A stretch of 64,000 nucleotides of DNA, taken from Caenicola sp034331105. GTDB taxonomy: Bacteria; Synergistota; Synergistia; Synergistales; Synergistaceae. The stretch spans positions 1 through 64,000 of the forward strand of contig JAXQGB010000010.1 of the NCBI GenBank assembly GCA_034331105.1, in the 5' to 3' direction. The notes beneath the pieces are model-generated. The model did no database searches and was not told the origin of the DNA. It worked only from the letters and a program-made list of their open reading frames with translations. Positions 25,420 through 33,773 of this stretch are shown piece after piece. The stretch's first letter is position 1, and each line of letters begins with the position of its first letter. Made by a program: the position numbers and the translations under genes.

Positions 25420-26739
25420 ATGGAAGTTTCTCAGGAATTAGTATACTGGTTTATATGGTGGGGATGGTGGATACTGCAGTTTATCCTCTATTCTTTGCTT
25501 GCTCTCCTCATGTGCGACGGAGCCTATCAGATAATCGTAAGCATAAGGGGGTTCTGGAACCAGAAAGAGATGCCGCGGGCAAAACGCTACCGCAGATTCG
25601 TAGTACTTATCCCGGCACATAACGAAGCCCAGGTCATATTGCCCCTTCTTAACAGCCTGGCTGAACAGAACTACCCCAAAAACTGCTATACAGTATATGT
25701 ATCGTGTGACAACTGTCAGGACAATACTGCCGAACTTGCCCGCACAAGCGGTGCGGTAGCACTGGAGCGTTTTGACAAAGAACGAAACGGCAAGACCTGG
25801 AATGTAAGGTGGGCTCTTGGCCAGCTCCCAATGCATAAGGCTGATGCCCTTGCTATGTTCGATGCTGACAACCTTGTCGATGTCAACTTCCTGATGAACA
25901 TGAACAACTACATGGAGCTGCACCCTGAGGCAGAGGCGATCCAGGGAGTGCTGGACGTGAAAAATCCGGACGACAACTGGCTGACAAGATCTTATGCCCT
26001 TGCGTACTGGTTTTCAAACAGGTTCTGGCAGCTTGCAAGGGGGCTTTGGGGACTGTCATGCACACTTGGAGGAACAGGCCTCGTTATCAGGGCTGCCACC
26101 CTTGAAAGGATCGGCTGGAATCTCGAAAGCCTGACAGAGGACCTGGAGATGTCCACCAGGCTAATATTATCGGGCAGCAGGGTACACTGGAACGACGCAG
26201 CGGTAATATATGATGAAAAACCACAGAGCATGGCTATCTCAAAGCGTCAGCGAACGAGATGGATGCAGGGCCACTACTGGGTGTTATGGCACTACGGGAG
26301 GGATGCTCTCAAGTCTTTCTTCGTCACGAGGAAGCTTCAGTACCTGGACCTCTTCCTCTACCTGCTTGCTCCTGCTAAATCATGTCTGGGTATAATAATA
26401 ATGATAGCGGGTATGGCATATACTCTTATAAACAATATGGTCCTTTTCCCGACTTTGTCCGGCGACACTCCCCAGACGATGATCGACTGGGTGCTCTTTT
26501 TCGGGCTTCCGATATTTTTCATCATCGCTTTCTGCCTGATATGCGTGATAGTAGGTCCTTCGATGCATGAGAAGAAATTCACGCTTAGATATGTGAAGGA
26601 TACCTTTGCATATTTTTGGTTCGGACTTACATGGATACCAATAATTTTTAAGGCTGCATTCTTGGCAAAAGACCAGGGGACATGGGTAAAAACAGAACAT
26701 ACCAGGGGGATATCCCTGGAAGATGTAGCAAAGAAATAG
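25420..26739 (+). CDS. Processive family 2 glycosyltransferase
   Basis: 439 aa. One N-terminal helix (WFIWWGWWILQFILYSLLALL) is followed by a GT-A domain (about residues 45-290) with VLIPAHNEA, a DADNLVD metal/nucleotide site, TEDLEMS and the QRTRWMQGH motif (the QxxRW signature of processive synthases such as BcsA, PgaC and HasA). Three or four C-terminal helices follow. It probably polymerises and exports a surface polysaccharide, or transfers a sugar to a lipid carrier. ATG 25420 is chosen because TGGAGGA lies just upstream. It is downstream of two envelope-modifying enzymes, consistent with a shared surface-glycan role. Confidence 0.88.
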   Translation: MEVSQELVYWFIWWGWWILQFILYSLLALLMCDGAYQIIVSIRGFWNQKEMPRAKRYRRFVVLIPAHNEAQVILPLLNSLAEQNYPKNCYTVYVSCDNCQDNTAELARTSGAVALERFDKERNGKTWNVRWALGQLPMHKADALAMFDADNLVDVNFLMNMNNYMELHPEAEAIQGVLDVKNPDDNWLTRSYALAYWFSNRFWQLARGLWGLSCTLGGTGLVIRAATLERIGWNLESLTEDLEMSTRLILSGSRVHWNDAAVIYDEKPQSMAISKRQRTRWMQGHYWVLWHYGRDALKSFFVTRKLQYLDLFLYLLAPAKSCLGIIIMIAGMAYTLINNMVLFPTLSGDTPQTMIDWVLFFGLPIFFIIAFCLICVIVGPSMHEKKFTLRYVKDTFAYFWFGLTWIPIIFKAAFLAKDQGTWVKTEHTRGISLEDVAKK

Positions 26740-26777
26740 AAGATCAAAACTCAAAATATATATAGGGGGGCGCCAAG

Positions 26778-28064
26778 ATAAAGACACAGTTTGAACTATT
26801 GACAGTCAGACGATTCCTCCCGCTTTTCCTGACACAGTTTTTCGGGGCATTCAACGATAATCTGTTCAAGAATGCACTTGTCATACTGATCACATTCAGG
26901 CTTGCAGATGAGTATGGACTGAACGCACAGTTGCTCATAACCTCGATCGCCGGCCTGTTCATACTTCCTTTTTTTCTTTTTTCTTCGACAGCCGGACAGC
27001 TCGCTGACAAGTATGAAAAGTCCTTCCTTATAAGGATCATCAAGTTTGTTGAGATAGTCCTGATGGTACTCACGGCGGTTTCCTTTACCTTTTTGAGCCT
27101 TTGGGGGCTGATCATCCTCCTGTTTTTTATGGGAGCCCAGTCGGCCTTTTTCGGACCTCTGAAATTCAGCATACTTCCGCAGCACCTGAATGAAAACGAA
27201 CTTGTCGCAGGCAACGGCCTTGTAAGCGCCGGTACATACATAGCGATCCTATCGGGAACGCTATGCGGGGGCCTGTTCATTCTTCACCCTGCAGGAAGGG
27301 CGTTCATTTCAGCAGGAGTTGTAGGAGTGGCGACCCTGGGTTTTATCGCGAGCATTCTGATACCCAAGGCAGAACCCTCGGTTCCCGGAATGAAGATAGA
27401 CTGGAATCCCTTCAGGTCAACTATGGACATAATCTCCTACGTGAGGCCAAACGTGATAGTTTTCAGGTCGATCCTGGGCATCAGCTGGTTCTGGTTTCTG
27501 GGTTCAGTATTCCTCTCGCAGTTCCCTACCTTTTCAAAGGACATACTGGGAGGGAACGAAGAGGTATCAACCCTCTTCCTTGTCGTATTCTCAGTCGGTG
27601 TAGGTCTTGGCTCGACCCTCTGCAACAGGCTACTTAAGGGAAAGGTATCTGCCAGACTGGTCCCATTCGGGTGCATAGGCATGACGGCTGCCACCTTTCT
27701 GCTGTATTTTTTCAGTCTGACAGTGCCAAAAACAGGGGAGCTGGTGGGCGTAATGGAGTTCGTATCCGGACCCGGTTCCTGGGGAGTAATATTTTCTTTC
27801 CTCATGCTTGCGGCTTCGGGAGGCATCTTCAGCGTTCCCATGTATGCTCTGATGCAGTCCAGAAGCTCTGACGAGCACAGGGCAAGGGTCGTCGCATGCC
27901 TCAACATAACAGACTCTTTCGGAATGGTTCTTTCTGCTGTTTTTGTAGCTTTGATGCTCATGCTTAAGATATCCATAATAAATATTTTTCTTATAATTGG
28001 TATTGTCAATCTCCTGATAACACCATTATTGAGCAGGCTGGCGAGGGATGAAGATGGTCACTGA
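26778..28064 (+). CDS. LplT-like MFS transporter with possible AUA start
   Basis: About 428 aa, twelve helices. The N-terminal RRFLPLFLTQFFGAFNDNLF is the hallmark of LplT and of the MFS domain of acyl-ACP-phospholipid acyltransferases, which flip lysophospholipids across the inner membrane. The first canonical start (TTG 26799) has no SD and would cut the KTQFELL segment seen at the start of family members. The AGGGGGG at 26764-26770 sits 7 bases before ATA 26778, suggesting initiation there. The stop overlaps the next gene by 17 bases, so the two are cotranslated. No fused acyltransferase is present. Confidence 0.82.
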   Translation: MKTQFELLTVRRFLPLFLTQFFGAFNDNLFKNALVILITFRLADEYGLNAQLLITSIAGLFILPFFLFSSTAGQLADKYEKSFLIRIIKFVEIVLMVLTAVSFTFLSLWGLIILLFFMGAQSAFFGPLKFSILPQHLNENELVAGNGLVSAGTYIAILSGTLCGGLFILHPAGRAFISAGVVGVATLGFIASILIPKAEPSVPGMKIDWNPFRSTMDIISYVRPNVIVFRSILGISWFWFLGSVFLSQFPTFSKDILGGNEEVSTLFLVVFSVGVGLGSTLCNRLLKGKVSARLVPFGCIGMTAATFLLYFFSLTVPKTGELVGVMEFVSGPGSWGVIFSFLMLAASGGIFSVPMYALMQSRSSDEHRARVVACLNITDSFGMVLSAVFVALMLMLKISIINIFLIIGIVNLLITPLLSRLARDEDGH

Positions 28065-28701
28065 TATTGAAACGCGAAAAGAAATAATAAAGACAGGCAT
28101 CCTCCTTTCAGAAAAAGGCCTGATACACGGCACCGGAGGCAACATAAGCTGCAGGACTGAAAAAGGTATTTTCATAACCCCGAGCGGGATGGATTACAGT
28201 TCCCTGGTCCCGGAAGACCTGGTGCTTTTGGACCCTGAAGGAAATGTGGTTGAAGGCGCACGAAAACCATCCATAGAAAAAGAGATGCACACGAAGATAT
28301 ACCAGTCGAGAAAAGACATAAACGCTGTGATACACACGCATTCCGTATACGCCACGGCACTGGCAGCCTCCAGACAGCCCCTTTGCCCGATCACGGACAA
28401 TCAGGTCGCTCTTTTTGGCGGGACTGTGCCTGTTGCAGACTATGCTCCGATAGGAACAGAAGAGCTTGCTCAGAGCGCTGCACGCTCTCTTGCAGGGGGA
28501 AGCGCGGTTCTTCTCTCAAACCATGGCGCTCTCTGTGTGGGGAATGACCTGTCTGAAGCACTGATAAGATGCGAGATGCTTGAGATCTTTTCAAAAATAT
28601 TTATTCTTGCAAAAGTTGCAGGGGGAGGAGTAGTTTTATCTGATGAGCAGGTCAGATGCGAGGCTGATGACCTCAAGAAAAGATACGGGCAGAACAGATG
28701 A
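28048..28701 (+). CDS. Class II aldolase, L-fuculose-phosphate aldolase-like
   Basis: 217 aa, normal for the family. Zn ligands His96 and His98 (HTHSVYATA) and His159 (LLSNHGALCVG), the catalytic Glu77 (PSIEKEMH) and the phosphate-binding GTGGNIS and TPSG loops are all present. Family members cleave fuculose-1-phosphate or similar sugar phosphates; some relatives are dehydratases or epimerases, so the substrate is uncertain. It overlaps the LplT-like gene by 17 bases (ATG 28048, or ATG 28054). It is followed by the thiamine promoter region. Confidence 0.88.
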   Translation: MKMVTDIETRKEIIKTGILLSEKGLIHGTGGNISCRTEKGIFITPSGMDYSSLVPEDLVLLDPEGNVVEGARKPSIEKEMHTKIYQSRKDINAVIHTHSVYATALAASRQPLCPITDNQVALFGGTVPVADYAPIGTEELAQSAARSLAGGSAVLLSNHGALCVGNDLSEALIRCEMLEIFSKIFILAKVAGGGVVLSDEQVRCEADDLKKRYGQNR

Positions 28702-28720
28702 TCTGATGCTCTGACGACCC

Positions 28721-28750
28721 TTGCAGAAACATTGCCTTCAGAGCTATAAT
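28721..28750 (+). promoter_or_regulatory. Promoter of the thiamine operon
   Basis: TTGCAG (28721-28726) and TATAAT (28745-28750) are separated by 18 bases. Transcription would start near 28757, just before the riboswitch. Confidence 0.7.
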
Positions 28751-28768
28751 ACTTGGACAATTGAATAT

Positions 28769-28853
28769 TCGGGGAGCTTGCGTGGCAGGCTGAGAGGAAG
28801 TAATCAACTTCGACCCTGGACCTGATTTGGATAATGCCAACGTAGGGAACACA
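28769..28853 (+). promoter_or_regulatory. TPP riboswitch (THI element)
   Basis: The conserved parts appear in the correct order: GGGG at 28771, GGCTGAGAGG (28788-28797), GACCC, ACCTGAT, TGGATAATGCCA and CGTAGGGAA. It binds thiamine pyrophosphate and controls the cytX-thiM-thiE-thiD transcript. A terminator hairpin at 28870 follows at the right distance, so the mode is premature termination when TPP is abundant. Confidence 0.97.
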
Positions 28854-28869
28854 CTAAATTGCAAAATTT

Positions 28870-28907
28870 AGCGGGAAACGCGGAGATGGCGTTTCCCGCT
28901 TTTTATT
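28870..28907 (+). terminator. Riboswitch-controlled terminator
   Basis: AGCGGGAAACGC (28870-28881) pairs perfectly with GCGTTTCCCGCT (28889-28900), followed by TTTTATTTT. It forms the expression platform of the TPP riboswitch. A small competing stem CTAAATT/AATTTAG lies just upstream and could act in anti-termination. Confidence 0.92.
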
Positions 28908-28926
28908 TTGGGATGGGGGAAATTAT

Positions 28927-30123
28927 ATGGAAGATAAACAGGGGACGACAGTGTTCGGAAGTGCGCTCATATGGTTCGGAGCGGCTGTATCCATTGCAGA
29001 GATATTGACAGGCAGCCTTATTGCACCGCTCGGTTTTTCGAAAGGGGCCGCTGCTGTCGTCATAGGTCACATAATAGGCTGCATACCTCTCTATCTCGCA
29101 GGCCGCATAGGTGCAGAGACCGGAAAAAGCGCGATGGAGACTGTGAAAATTTCTTTCGGTCAAAAGGGATCTGTCTTTTTTTCCGTGCTGAATGTGACCC
29201 AGCTCGTCGGATGGACGGCGGTGATGATCATAGGGGGCGGACGGGCAGTTGCAGTCATTGCAGAAAAGTACACGGGGACATACAATCCTTCTCTCTGGTG
29301 TGTGGTGATATGCCTTCTGATAATAGTATGGATAAAAATAGGGATAAAAAACCTCGGAAAGATAAATACTTTCACTATGGCAGCTCTTTTTTCTCTTACA
29401 GTCCTTCTCAGCTTCATAATATTCAGTGGAGATACTGCAACTGCAACTGCGACTGCAGGCAGCATGAGTTTTGGTAGCGCTGTTGAGTTGTCGGCGGCGA
29501 TGCCGCTTTCATGGCTGCCTCTGATCTCAGACTATACGCATAACTCCTCAAACCCACGCAAAGCATCACTGGTAAGCGTGCTGGTATATTTTGCCGGGAG
29601 CACGTGGATGTACATGATAGGACTGGGAGCCTCGATCTTCACGGGAGAGAGCGATATCGCCAGGATCATGCTGAGTGCCGGTCTTGGAGTGGCCGCGGTA
29701 TTCATTATTGTGATATCGACAGTGACTACCACTTTTCTGGATGTATATTCCGCAGGAGTGAGCTTCAGCAGCATAACGGACAAGGTAAGCAGCACGACTA
29801 CTGCCCTTATTGCATGTATAGCCGGTACTGCTCTCGCAGTTTTTACTCCGATAGAACAGTATGAAAACTTTCTTTTCCTGATAGGGTCTGTGTTTGCCCC
29901 GATGGTATCCATACTCATAACAGACTTCTTTATTCTGAAAAAAGATCATTTCACCGAAAGCCTGAATATTTCAAACTTTATCATTTGGACAGCCGGATTT
30001 GTTATCTACAGGTGGTTTATGGCGATGGAAACAGTGTTTGGAAGCACCCTGCCGGTAATGGCCTCTGTAATGATACTTGCAGCTGCGGCCGGCAAAACAA
30101 AAAAGCTTATTTCAGGAAACTGA
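28927..30123 (+). CDS. cytX: HMP transporter of the NCS1 family (CytX)
   Basis: 398 aa, about twelve helices. The start FGSALIWFGAAVSIAEILTG and the PLSWLPLISDYT helix are typical of CytX, a thiamine-regulated permease thought to bring in hydroxymethylpyrimidine. It is the first gene behind the TPP riboswitch and is followed by the salvage enzymes ThiM, ThiE and ThiD. The operon therefore imports HMP and joins it to salvaged thiazole rather than making either part de novo; thiC and thiG are absent from the window. Confidence 0.93.
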   Translation: MEDKQGTTVFGSALIWFGAAVSIAEILTGSLIAPLGFSKGAAAVVIGHIIGCIPLYLAGRIGAETGKSAMETVKISFGQKGSVFFSVLNVTQLVGWTAVMIIGGGRAVAVIAEKYTGTYNPSLWCVVICLLIIVWIKIGIKNLGKINTFTMAALFSLTVLLSFIIFSGDTATATATAGSMSFGSAVELSAAMPLSWLPLISDYTHNSSNPRKASLVSVLVYFAGSTWMYMIGLGASIFTGESDIARIMLSAGLGVAAVFIIVISTVTTTFLDVYSAGVSFSSITDKVSSTTTALIACIAGTALAVFTPIEQYENFLFLIGSVFAPMVSILITDFFILKKDHFTESLNISNFIIWTAGFVIYRWFMAMETVFGSTLPVMASVMILAAAAGKTKKLISGN

Positions 30124-30143
30124 AAACAGGAAGGAGAATAAAT

Positions 30144-30968
30144 ATGTTTGCAGAAATTTTGAATGAAGTCAGTAGGGACTGTCCTCTTGTCCATTGTATA
30201 ACCAACTATGTGACTGTAAACGACTGCGCCAACGTACTGCTTGCATGTGGAGCGTCTCCCGTGATGGCGGATGACGAGCGCGAGGCAGAAGATATCGTAT
30301 CGATAGCTTCCTCTCTTGTGATAAACATCGGAACGCTCAACAGCAGGACTATCCCATCCATGTTCAAAGCAGGCAGGAGGGCAAACGAACTAGGACGACC
30401 TGTGATCCTTGATCCTGTCGGGGCGGGTGCCTCATCTCTGCGTACTGCAACGGCAATGGACCTGATGAGGGAAATAGATTTTGCTGTTATCAGGGGAAAT
30501 ATCTCAGAGATAACAGCTATAGCAGGAGGGGAGTCAAAGACACGCGGAGTTGACGCGTCCGACCCGGGACTTTTGGATGGGGATCTGTCCGCAGATGTCA
30601 TCTCCCTGATCCTGAAGCTCAGAGAAACAACAGGTGCTGTGATCACGGTTACCGGCCCAAAAGATATAGTTGCCGGGGAAAAAGATATATACATAGTCAG
30701 AAACGGTCATCCCATGATGTCAAGAGTCAGCGGTACAGGGTGCATGCTCTCTGTGATTACAGGCGCCTTTTGTGCGGCAGCGCATTCAGATCTTGCTGTT
30801 GCCGCAGCTTCAGCAGCGGGAATGTTCGGAGTTGCCGGAGAGTTGGCTTTTGAACGGCTCACCTCCGAAGGCGGAGGGACTTCTACCTACAGGTCATACA
30901 TCATAGATGAGGTAAGCAACATGACCCCGGAAAAAATGAGAGAGGCTGTTAAAATTGAGATTAGATAA
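30144..30968 (+). CDS. thiM: Hydroxyethylthiazole kinase
   Basis: 274 aa from ATG 30144 (AAGGAG upstream). It begins with CPLVHCITNYVTVNDCANVLLA, continues with ILDPVGAGAS (about residues 90-99) and VIRGNISEI, and ends its active site with VSGTGCMLS, whose Cys is the catalytic residue of ThiM. It phosphorylates the thiazole moiety salvaged from the medium. Its end overlaps thiE by 14 bases, so translation is coupled. Confidence 0.97.
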   Translation: MFAEILNEVSRDCPLVHCITNYVTVNDCANVLLACGASPVMADDEREAEDIVSIASSLVINIGTLNSRTIPSMFKAGRRANELGRPVILDPVGAGASSLRTATAMDLMREIDFAVIRGNISEITAIAGGESKTRGVDASDPGLLDGDLSADVISLILKLRETTGAVITVTGPKDIVAGEKDIYIVRNGHPMMSRVSGTGCMLSVITGAFCAAAHSDLAVAAASAAGMFGVAGELAFERLTSEGGGTSTYRSYIIDEVSNMTPEKMREAVKIEIR

Positions 30969-31599
30969 AAATTCATTAAAACTATATGCCGTAACTGACA
31001 GAAAATGGCTCAAAGGAAACTCTCTGGAAGAAGAAGTAGAAAAGGCTGTGAGGGCCGGTGTGACAATGGTTCAGCTCAGGGAAAAGCATATGGGATCTGA
31101 CGAACTTGTGAGCCTGGCAAAAAAAATTGGGGCTGTAGTCCATAGATACAATGTCCCCCTGATAATCAACGACGACATTGAAGCCGCATTGGTATCAGGC
31201 GCTGACGGCGTACATGTCGGACAGGAGGATATCTGCGCATCCGAGGCAAGGCAGAGGATCGGCAGTTCTATGATACTCGGGGTCTCCGCCCGGAGTGCGG
31301 AAACGGCTCTTGAAGCGGAAAAGTGCGGAGCTGATTACATCGGTGCGGGCGCTGTGTTTTCAACATCAACAAAAGAGGATGCAAAAGTAATGTCTTTCGA
31401 CGAACTCAAAAGGATCTGCGATTCTGTCTCCATACCTGTGGTAGCAATAGGAGGCATTACTGAAGATAACATAATGGAGCTTTCGGGTTCCGGGATCGCA
31501 GGAGCAGCAGTTGTTTCGGCGATATTTGCCAAAGAGGATGTCGCGGTATCGGCTGCAAAACTGTTGACACTTACCGAAAAAATGCTGGAGAGCAAATAA
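30955..31599 (+). CDS. thiE: Thiamine-phosphate synthase
   Basis: 214 aa. It joins HMP-PP and thiazole phosphate into thiamine phosphate. Seen are KLYAVTD at the start, MVQLREKHM, IINDDIEAALVSGADGVHVGQED (the metal-binding Asp pair), GVSARSAETA, DYIGAGAVFSTSTK and VAIGGIT. The start is TTG 30955 inside the end of thiM, with GAGAGG about 9 bases upstream. It is part of the riboswitch-controlled operon. Confidence 0.96.
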   Translation: MRLDKNSLKLYAVTDRKWLKGNSLEEEVEKAVRAGVTMVQLREKHMGSDELVSLAKKIGAVVHRYNVPLIINDDIEAALVSGADGVHVGQEDICASEARQRIGSSMILGVSARSAETALEAEKCGADYIGAGAVFSTSTKEDAKVMSFDELKRICDSVSIPVVAIGGITEDNIMELSGSGIAGAAVVSAIFAKEDVAVSAAKLLTLTEKMLESK

Positions 31600-31618
31600 G
31601 GCAAAAGGAGAGATCGAA

Positions 31619-32419
31619 ATGATCAGAAAGGTATTGACGATCGCCGGTTCCGACTGCAGCGGCGGCGCGGGCATTCAGGCAGATCTCAAAACGATGACAG
31701 CCTTCGGTGTCTACGGAATGAGCGTTGTCACTGCACTGACAGCGCAGAATACCACGGGAGTTTCCGGAATAATCGAGGTAGATCCTGATTTTGTGGCAAA
31801 ACAGATAGACGCGGTTTTTACGGACATCCGTCCCGATGCTGTCAAGATCGGCATGGCAGCGAATTCATGCCTGATCAGGATAATATCAGAGAAACTTAAA
31901 GAGTATGATGCAGTAAATATTGTGGTCGATCCGGTAATGGTATCGACAAGCGGAAGCAGGCTTTTGAGGGATGACGCCGTGAACTCGCTCACAGAAGAAC
32001 TTATACCTCTTGCGAAAGTCATAACCCCAAACATCCCGGAAGCTGAAGTCCTGAGCGGCATCAGGATCAAAGAGAGGGAGAGTATGGCTGAGGCCGCACG
32101 TCTGATCGCAGAAAAAACAGGGGCAGGTGTACTTCTTAAGGGAGGGCATTTTGGTGACAGGGCGGATGACCTTCTCGTAACACGTGAAGGTTCAGAGGTC
32201 TGGTTTTACTCTGAAAGGATAGACAACCCGAATACTCACGGCACAGGATGTACTTTGTCATCTGCAATAGCATGTGGGCTTGCATCGGGTCTTTCACTGG
32301 AAGATAGCGTCCTGGCTGCAAAAGAGTACATTTCGGATGCGCTGAAAAGCGGTCTGGATCTCGGAAGGGGCAGAGGCCCCCTTGATCATTGCTGCAGGCT
32401 CAGAACTGTAAGAGAGTAA
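31619..32419 (+). CDS. thiD: Hydroxymethylpyrimidine/phosphomethylpyrimidine kinase
   Basis: 266 aa, ribokinase fold. It starts with VLTIAGSDCSGGAGIQADLKTM, followed by GVYGMSVVTALTAQNT, VVDPVMVSTSG, TPNIPEAEVLSG, LLKGGH and NTHGTGCTLSSAIA, where Asp/Cys of the anion hole are visible. It phosphorylates imported HMP twice to the diphosphate used by ThiE. It is the last gene of the operon; a strong terminator follows. Confidence 0.97.
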   Translation: MIRKVLTIAGSDCSGGAGIQADLKTMTAFGVYGMSVVTALTAQNTTGVSGIIEVDPDFVAKQIDAVFTDIRPDAVKIGMAANSCLIRIISEKLKEYDAVNIVVDPVMVSTSGSRLLRDDAVNSLTEELIPLAKVITPNIPEAEVLSGIRIKERESMAEAARLIAEKTGAGVLLKGGHFGDRADDLLVTREGSEVWFYSERIDNPNTHGTGCTLSSAIACGLASGLSLEDSVLAAKEYISDALKSGLDLGRGRGPLDHCCRLRTVRE

Positions 32420-32423
32420 ATAA

Positions 32424-32457
32424 AAAAACCGGCGGCATAAGCCTCCGGTTTTTTTAT
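32424..32457 (+). terminator. Terminator of the cytX-thiMED operon
   Basis: The inverted arms AAAAAAACCGG and CCGGTTTTTTT enclose a short GGC-ATAA-GCC hairpin. The A-run and T-run make it usable from both strands, between thiD and the convergent ferredoxin gene. Confidence 0.9.
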
Positions 32458-32475
32458 TTCATCGTGATGTAATTA

Positions 32476-32649
32476 TTACTGAGAAATCGCGCTGACAGGG
32501 CAGGTCGCAACGCAGGCCCCGCACTCTACACATGTGTCGGGATCTACCTTTGCTTTGCCGTCATTCATACTGATCGCTGATGTCGGGCAAACGCCTACGC
32601 ATGCCTCGCAACCTACACAAGCATCCTGGTCAACTACTGCTTTAGCCAT
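32476..32649 (-). CDS. 2[4Fe-4S] ferredoxin
   Basis: 57 aa. Two CxxCxxCxxxCP clusters are present: CVGCEACVGVCP near residues 11-22 and CVECGACVATCP near 40-51. This is the classic clostridial-type bacterial ferredoxin. It carries low-potential electrons in the cytoplasm, for instance between oxoacid oxidoreductases, hydrogenases and flavodoxin-like partners. AGGAGG lies about 10 bases before the ATG on the minus strand. It is a single gene convergent with the thiamine operon. Confidence 0.97.
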   Translation of the reverse strand: MAKAVVDQDACVGCEACVGVCPTSAISMNDGKAKVDPDTCVECGACVATCPVSAISQ

Positions 32650-32790
32650 TGTAAGAAGTCCTCCTTAGATTATGTTTCAAAAGTATTTTTGCGGAAAAAT
32701 GAAACCCCGCACCTGCGTATTCTATATTGAAAAAGAAAATGCATCAACCTTTTTTGTGAAATAAATCGGTATTTTGTTATATGAAAAAAT

Positions 32791-33294
32791 CTATCTGCCT
32801 ATTTTATCAAGCCGCGGCAATATGAAATAGATCAGAGCCATAGAGATGACAGCCTCAGGGATAACAACGCTTGAATTGTAAAGAAGTGAGTAGAGCCATA
32901 CGTTCATACCTTCCGGTGCGTACTCGGAAAAAAAGATCGCTCCTGAGAGGACTGATGCAGAAAGATTCAAAAATGCGGCAACAATTACCCCAAAGTACGT
33001 GTTTGTCTTAAAGAAGCCCACAGTCCCCACAAGGGCATTTGCAACAGGATAGTCAAGCAGAGCCTGCAACGGATGGACCACATATCCTCCCAGAAAAAGC
33101 TTGAGCAGCCCTACGGCAAGTCCGGCCGAGATACCGGCTGTTCCACCCCTTCTGACAGCGAATACAAGGATAGGCAGCATCCCAAGGCTGACAGAGCCTC
33201 CCTGGGGAAGGGCAAATAATTTTACGAACGAAAGCGCAATGGACAGTGCAATGCAAAGAGAACCCTCTACAAGGACCTTTATTGGGACATTCAT
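32791..33294 (-). CDS. thiT: ECF-type thiamine transporter substrate-binding subunit
   Basis: 167 aa, six helices. The motif GGSVSLGMLPILVFAVRRG and the HPLQALLDYP segment are typical of ThiT, the membrane S-component that binds thiamine and works with a shared energising module (EcfA1/A2/T) coded elsewhere. ATG 33294 has GGAGG 7 bases upstream on the minus strand. Unlike cytX-thiMED, no THI element is visible upstream of it. Confidence 0.93.
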   Translation of the reverse strand: MNVPIKVLVEGSLCIALSIALSFVKLFALPQGGSVSLGMLPILVFAVRRGGTAGISAGLAVGLLKLFLGGYVVHPLQALLDYPVANALVGTVGFFKTNTYFGVIVAAFLNLSASVLSGAIFFSEYAPEGMNVWLYSLLYNSSVVIPEAVISMALIYFILPRLDKIGR

Positions 33295-33773
33295 GACCAA
33301 ACCTCCAGAGCGCAGCTGATTTTTAGCAGGAAAGACAGATAATATATTATCGTTTGGTTGCTGTCAAACAGCTTATTCAGCGGTATATTTTAAATAAACA
33401 TTCTGTTTTGTGAACTTAGGAAGAGGTCAATGTCAGAAAAGGGACCCTTTCTCCGCTCCTATTATACATAAAGTTCAGCGTTAACCAGCTTTTTCCAATT
33501 ATATGCATTGCAGATATTTGTTCAGATCAGATCCTTATTGAACGTGCAAGAGTAGACAGATTACTTGTTAAGGTAGTAGAATTACTTATACGGGTAAAAA
33601 TAAAAGTACCCTTTTCATTTGCTGCATAATACTTTATGCCAAGCCGCTTTTGACGGTTATTATTTCGAAAGACGGAGGTGGTTTATCGGTAGGTTTTCTT
33701 TTCACACGGTTTTGTACATTCATACAAATATTTTTATTATTTTTTCAAAAATTGAAAGGGGAGTTGTCTTATT
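33295..33773. other. Intergenic region between divergent thiT and nhaC
   Basis: 479 bases with no convincing gene. It contains two small hairpins: GGGTA/TACCC (33592-33611, followed by CTTTTC) and GCATAA/TTATGC (33624-33639). A poly-T/A-rich stretch precedes the nhaC SD (AAAGGGGAG, about 33756). I see no riboswitch in it. Confidence 0.6.

Noticed and set aside
27437..28009. 190-codon antisense frame inside the LplT-like gene
   Set aside because: Shadow of a strongly biased coding strand; composition is typical of antisense of a membrane protein.
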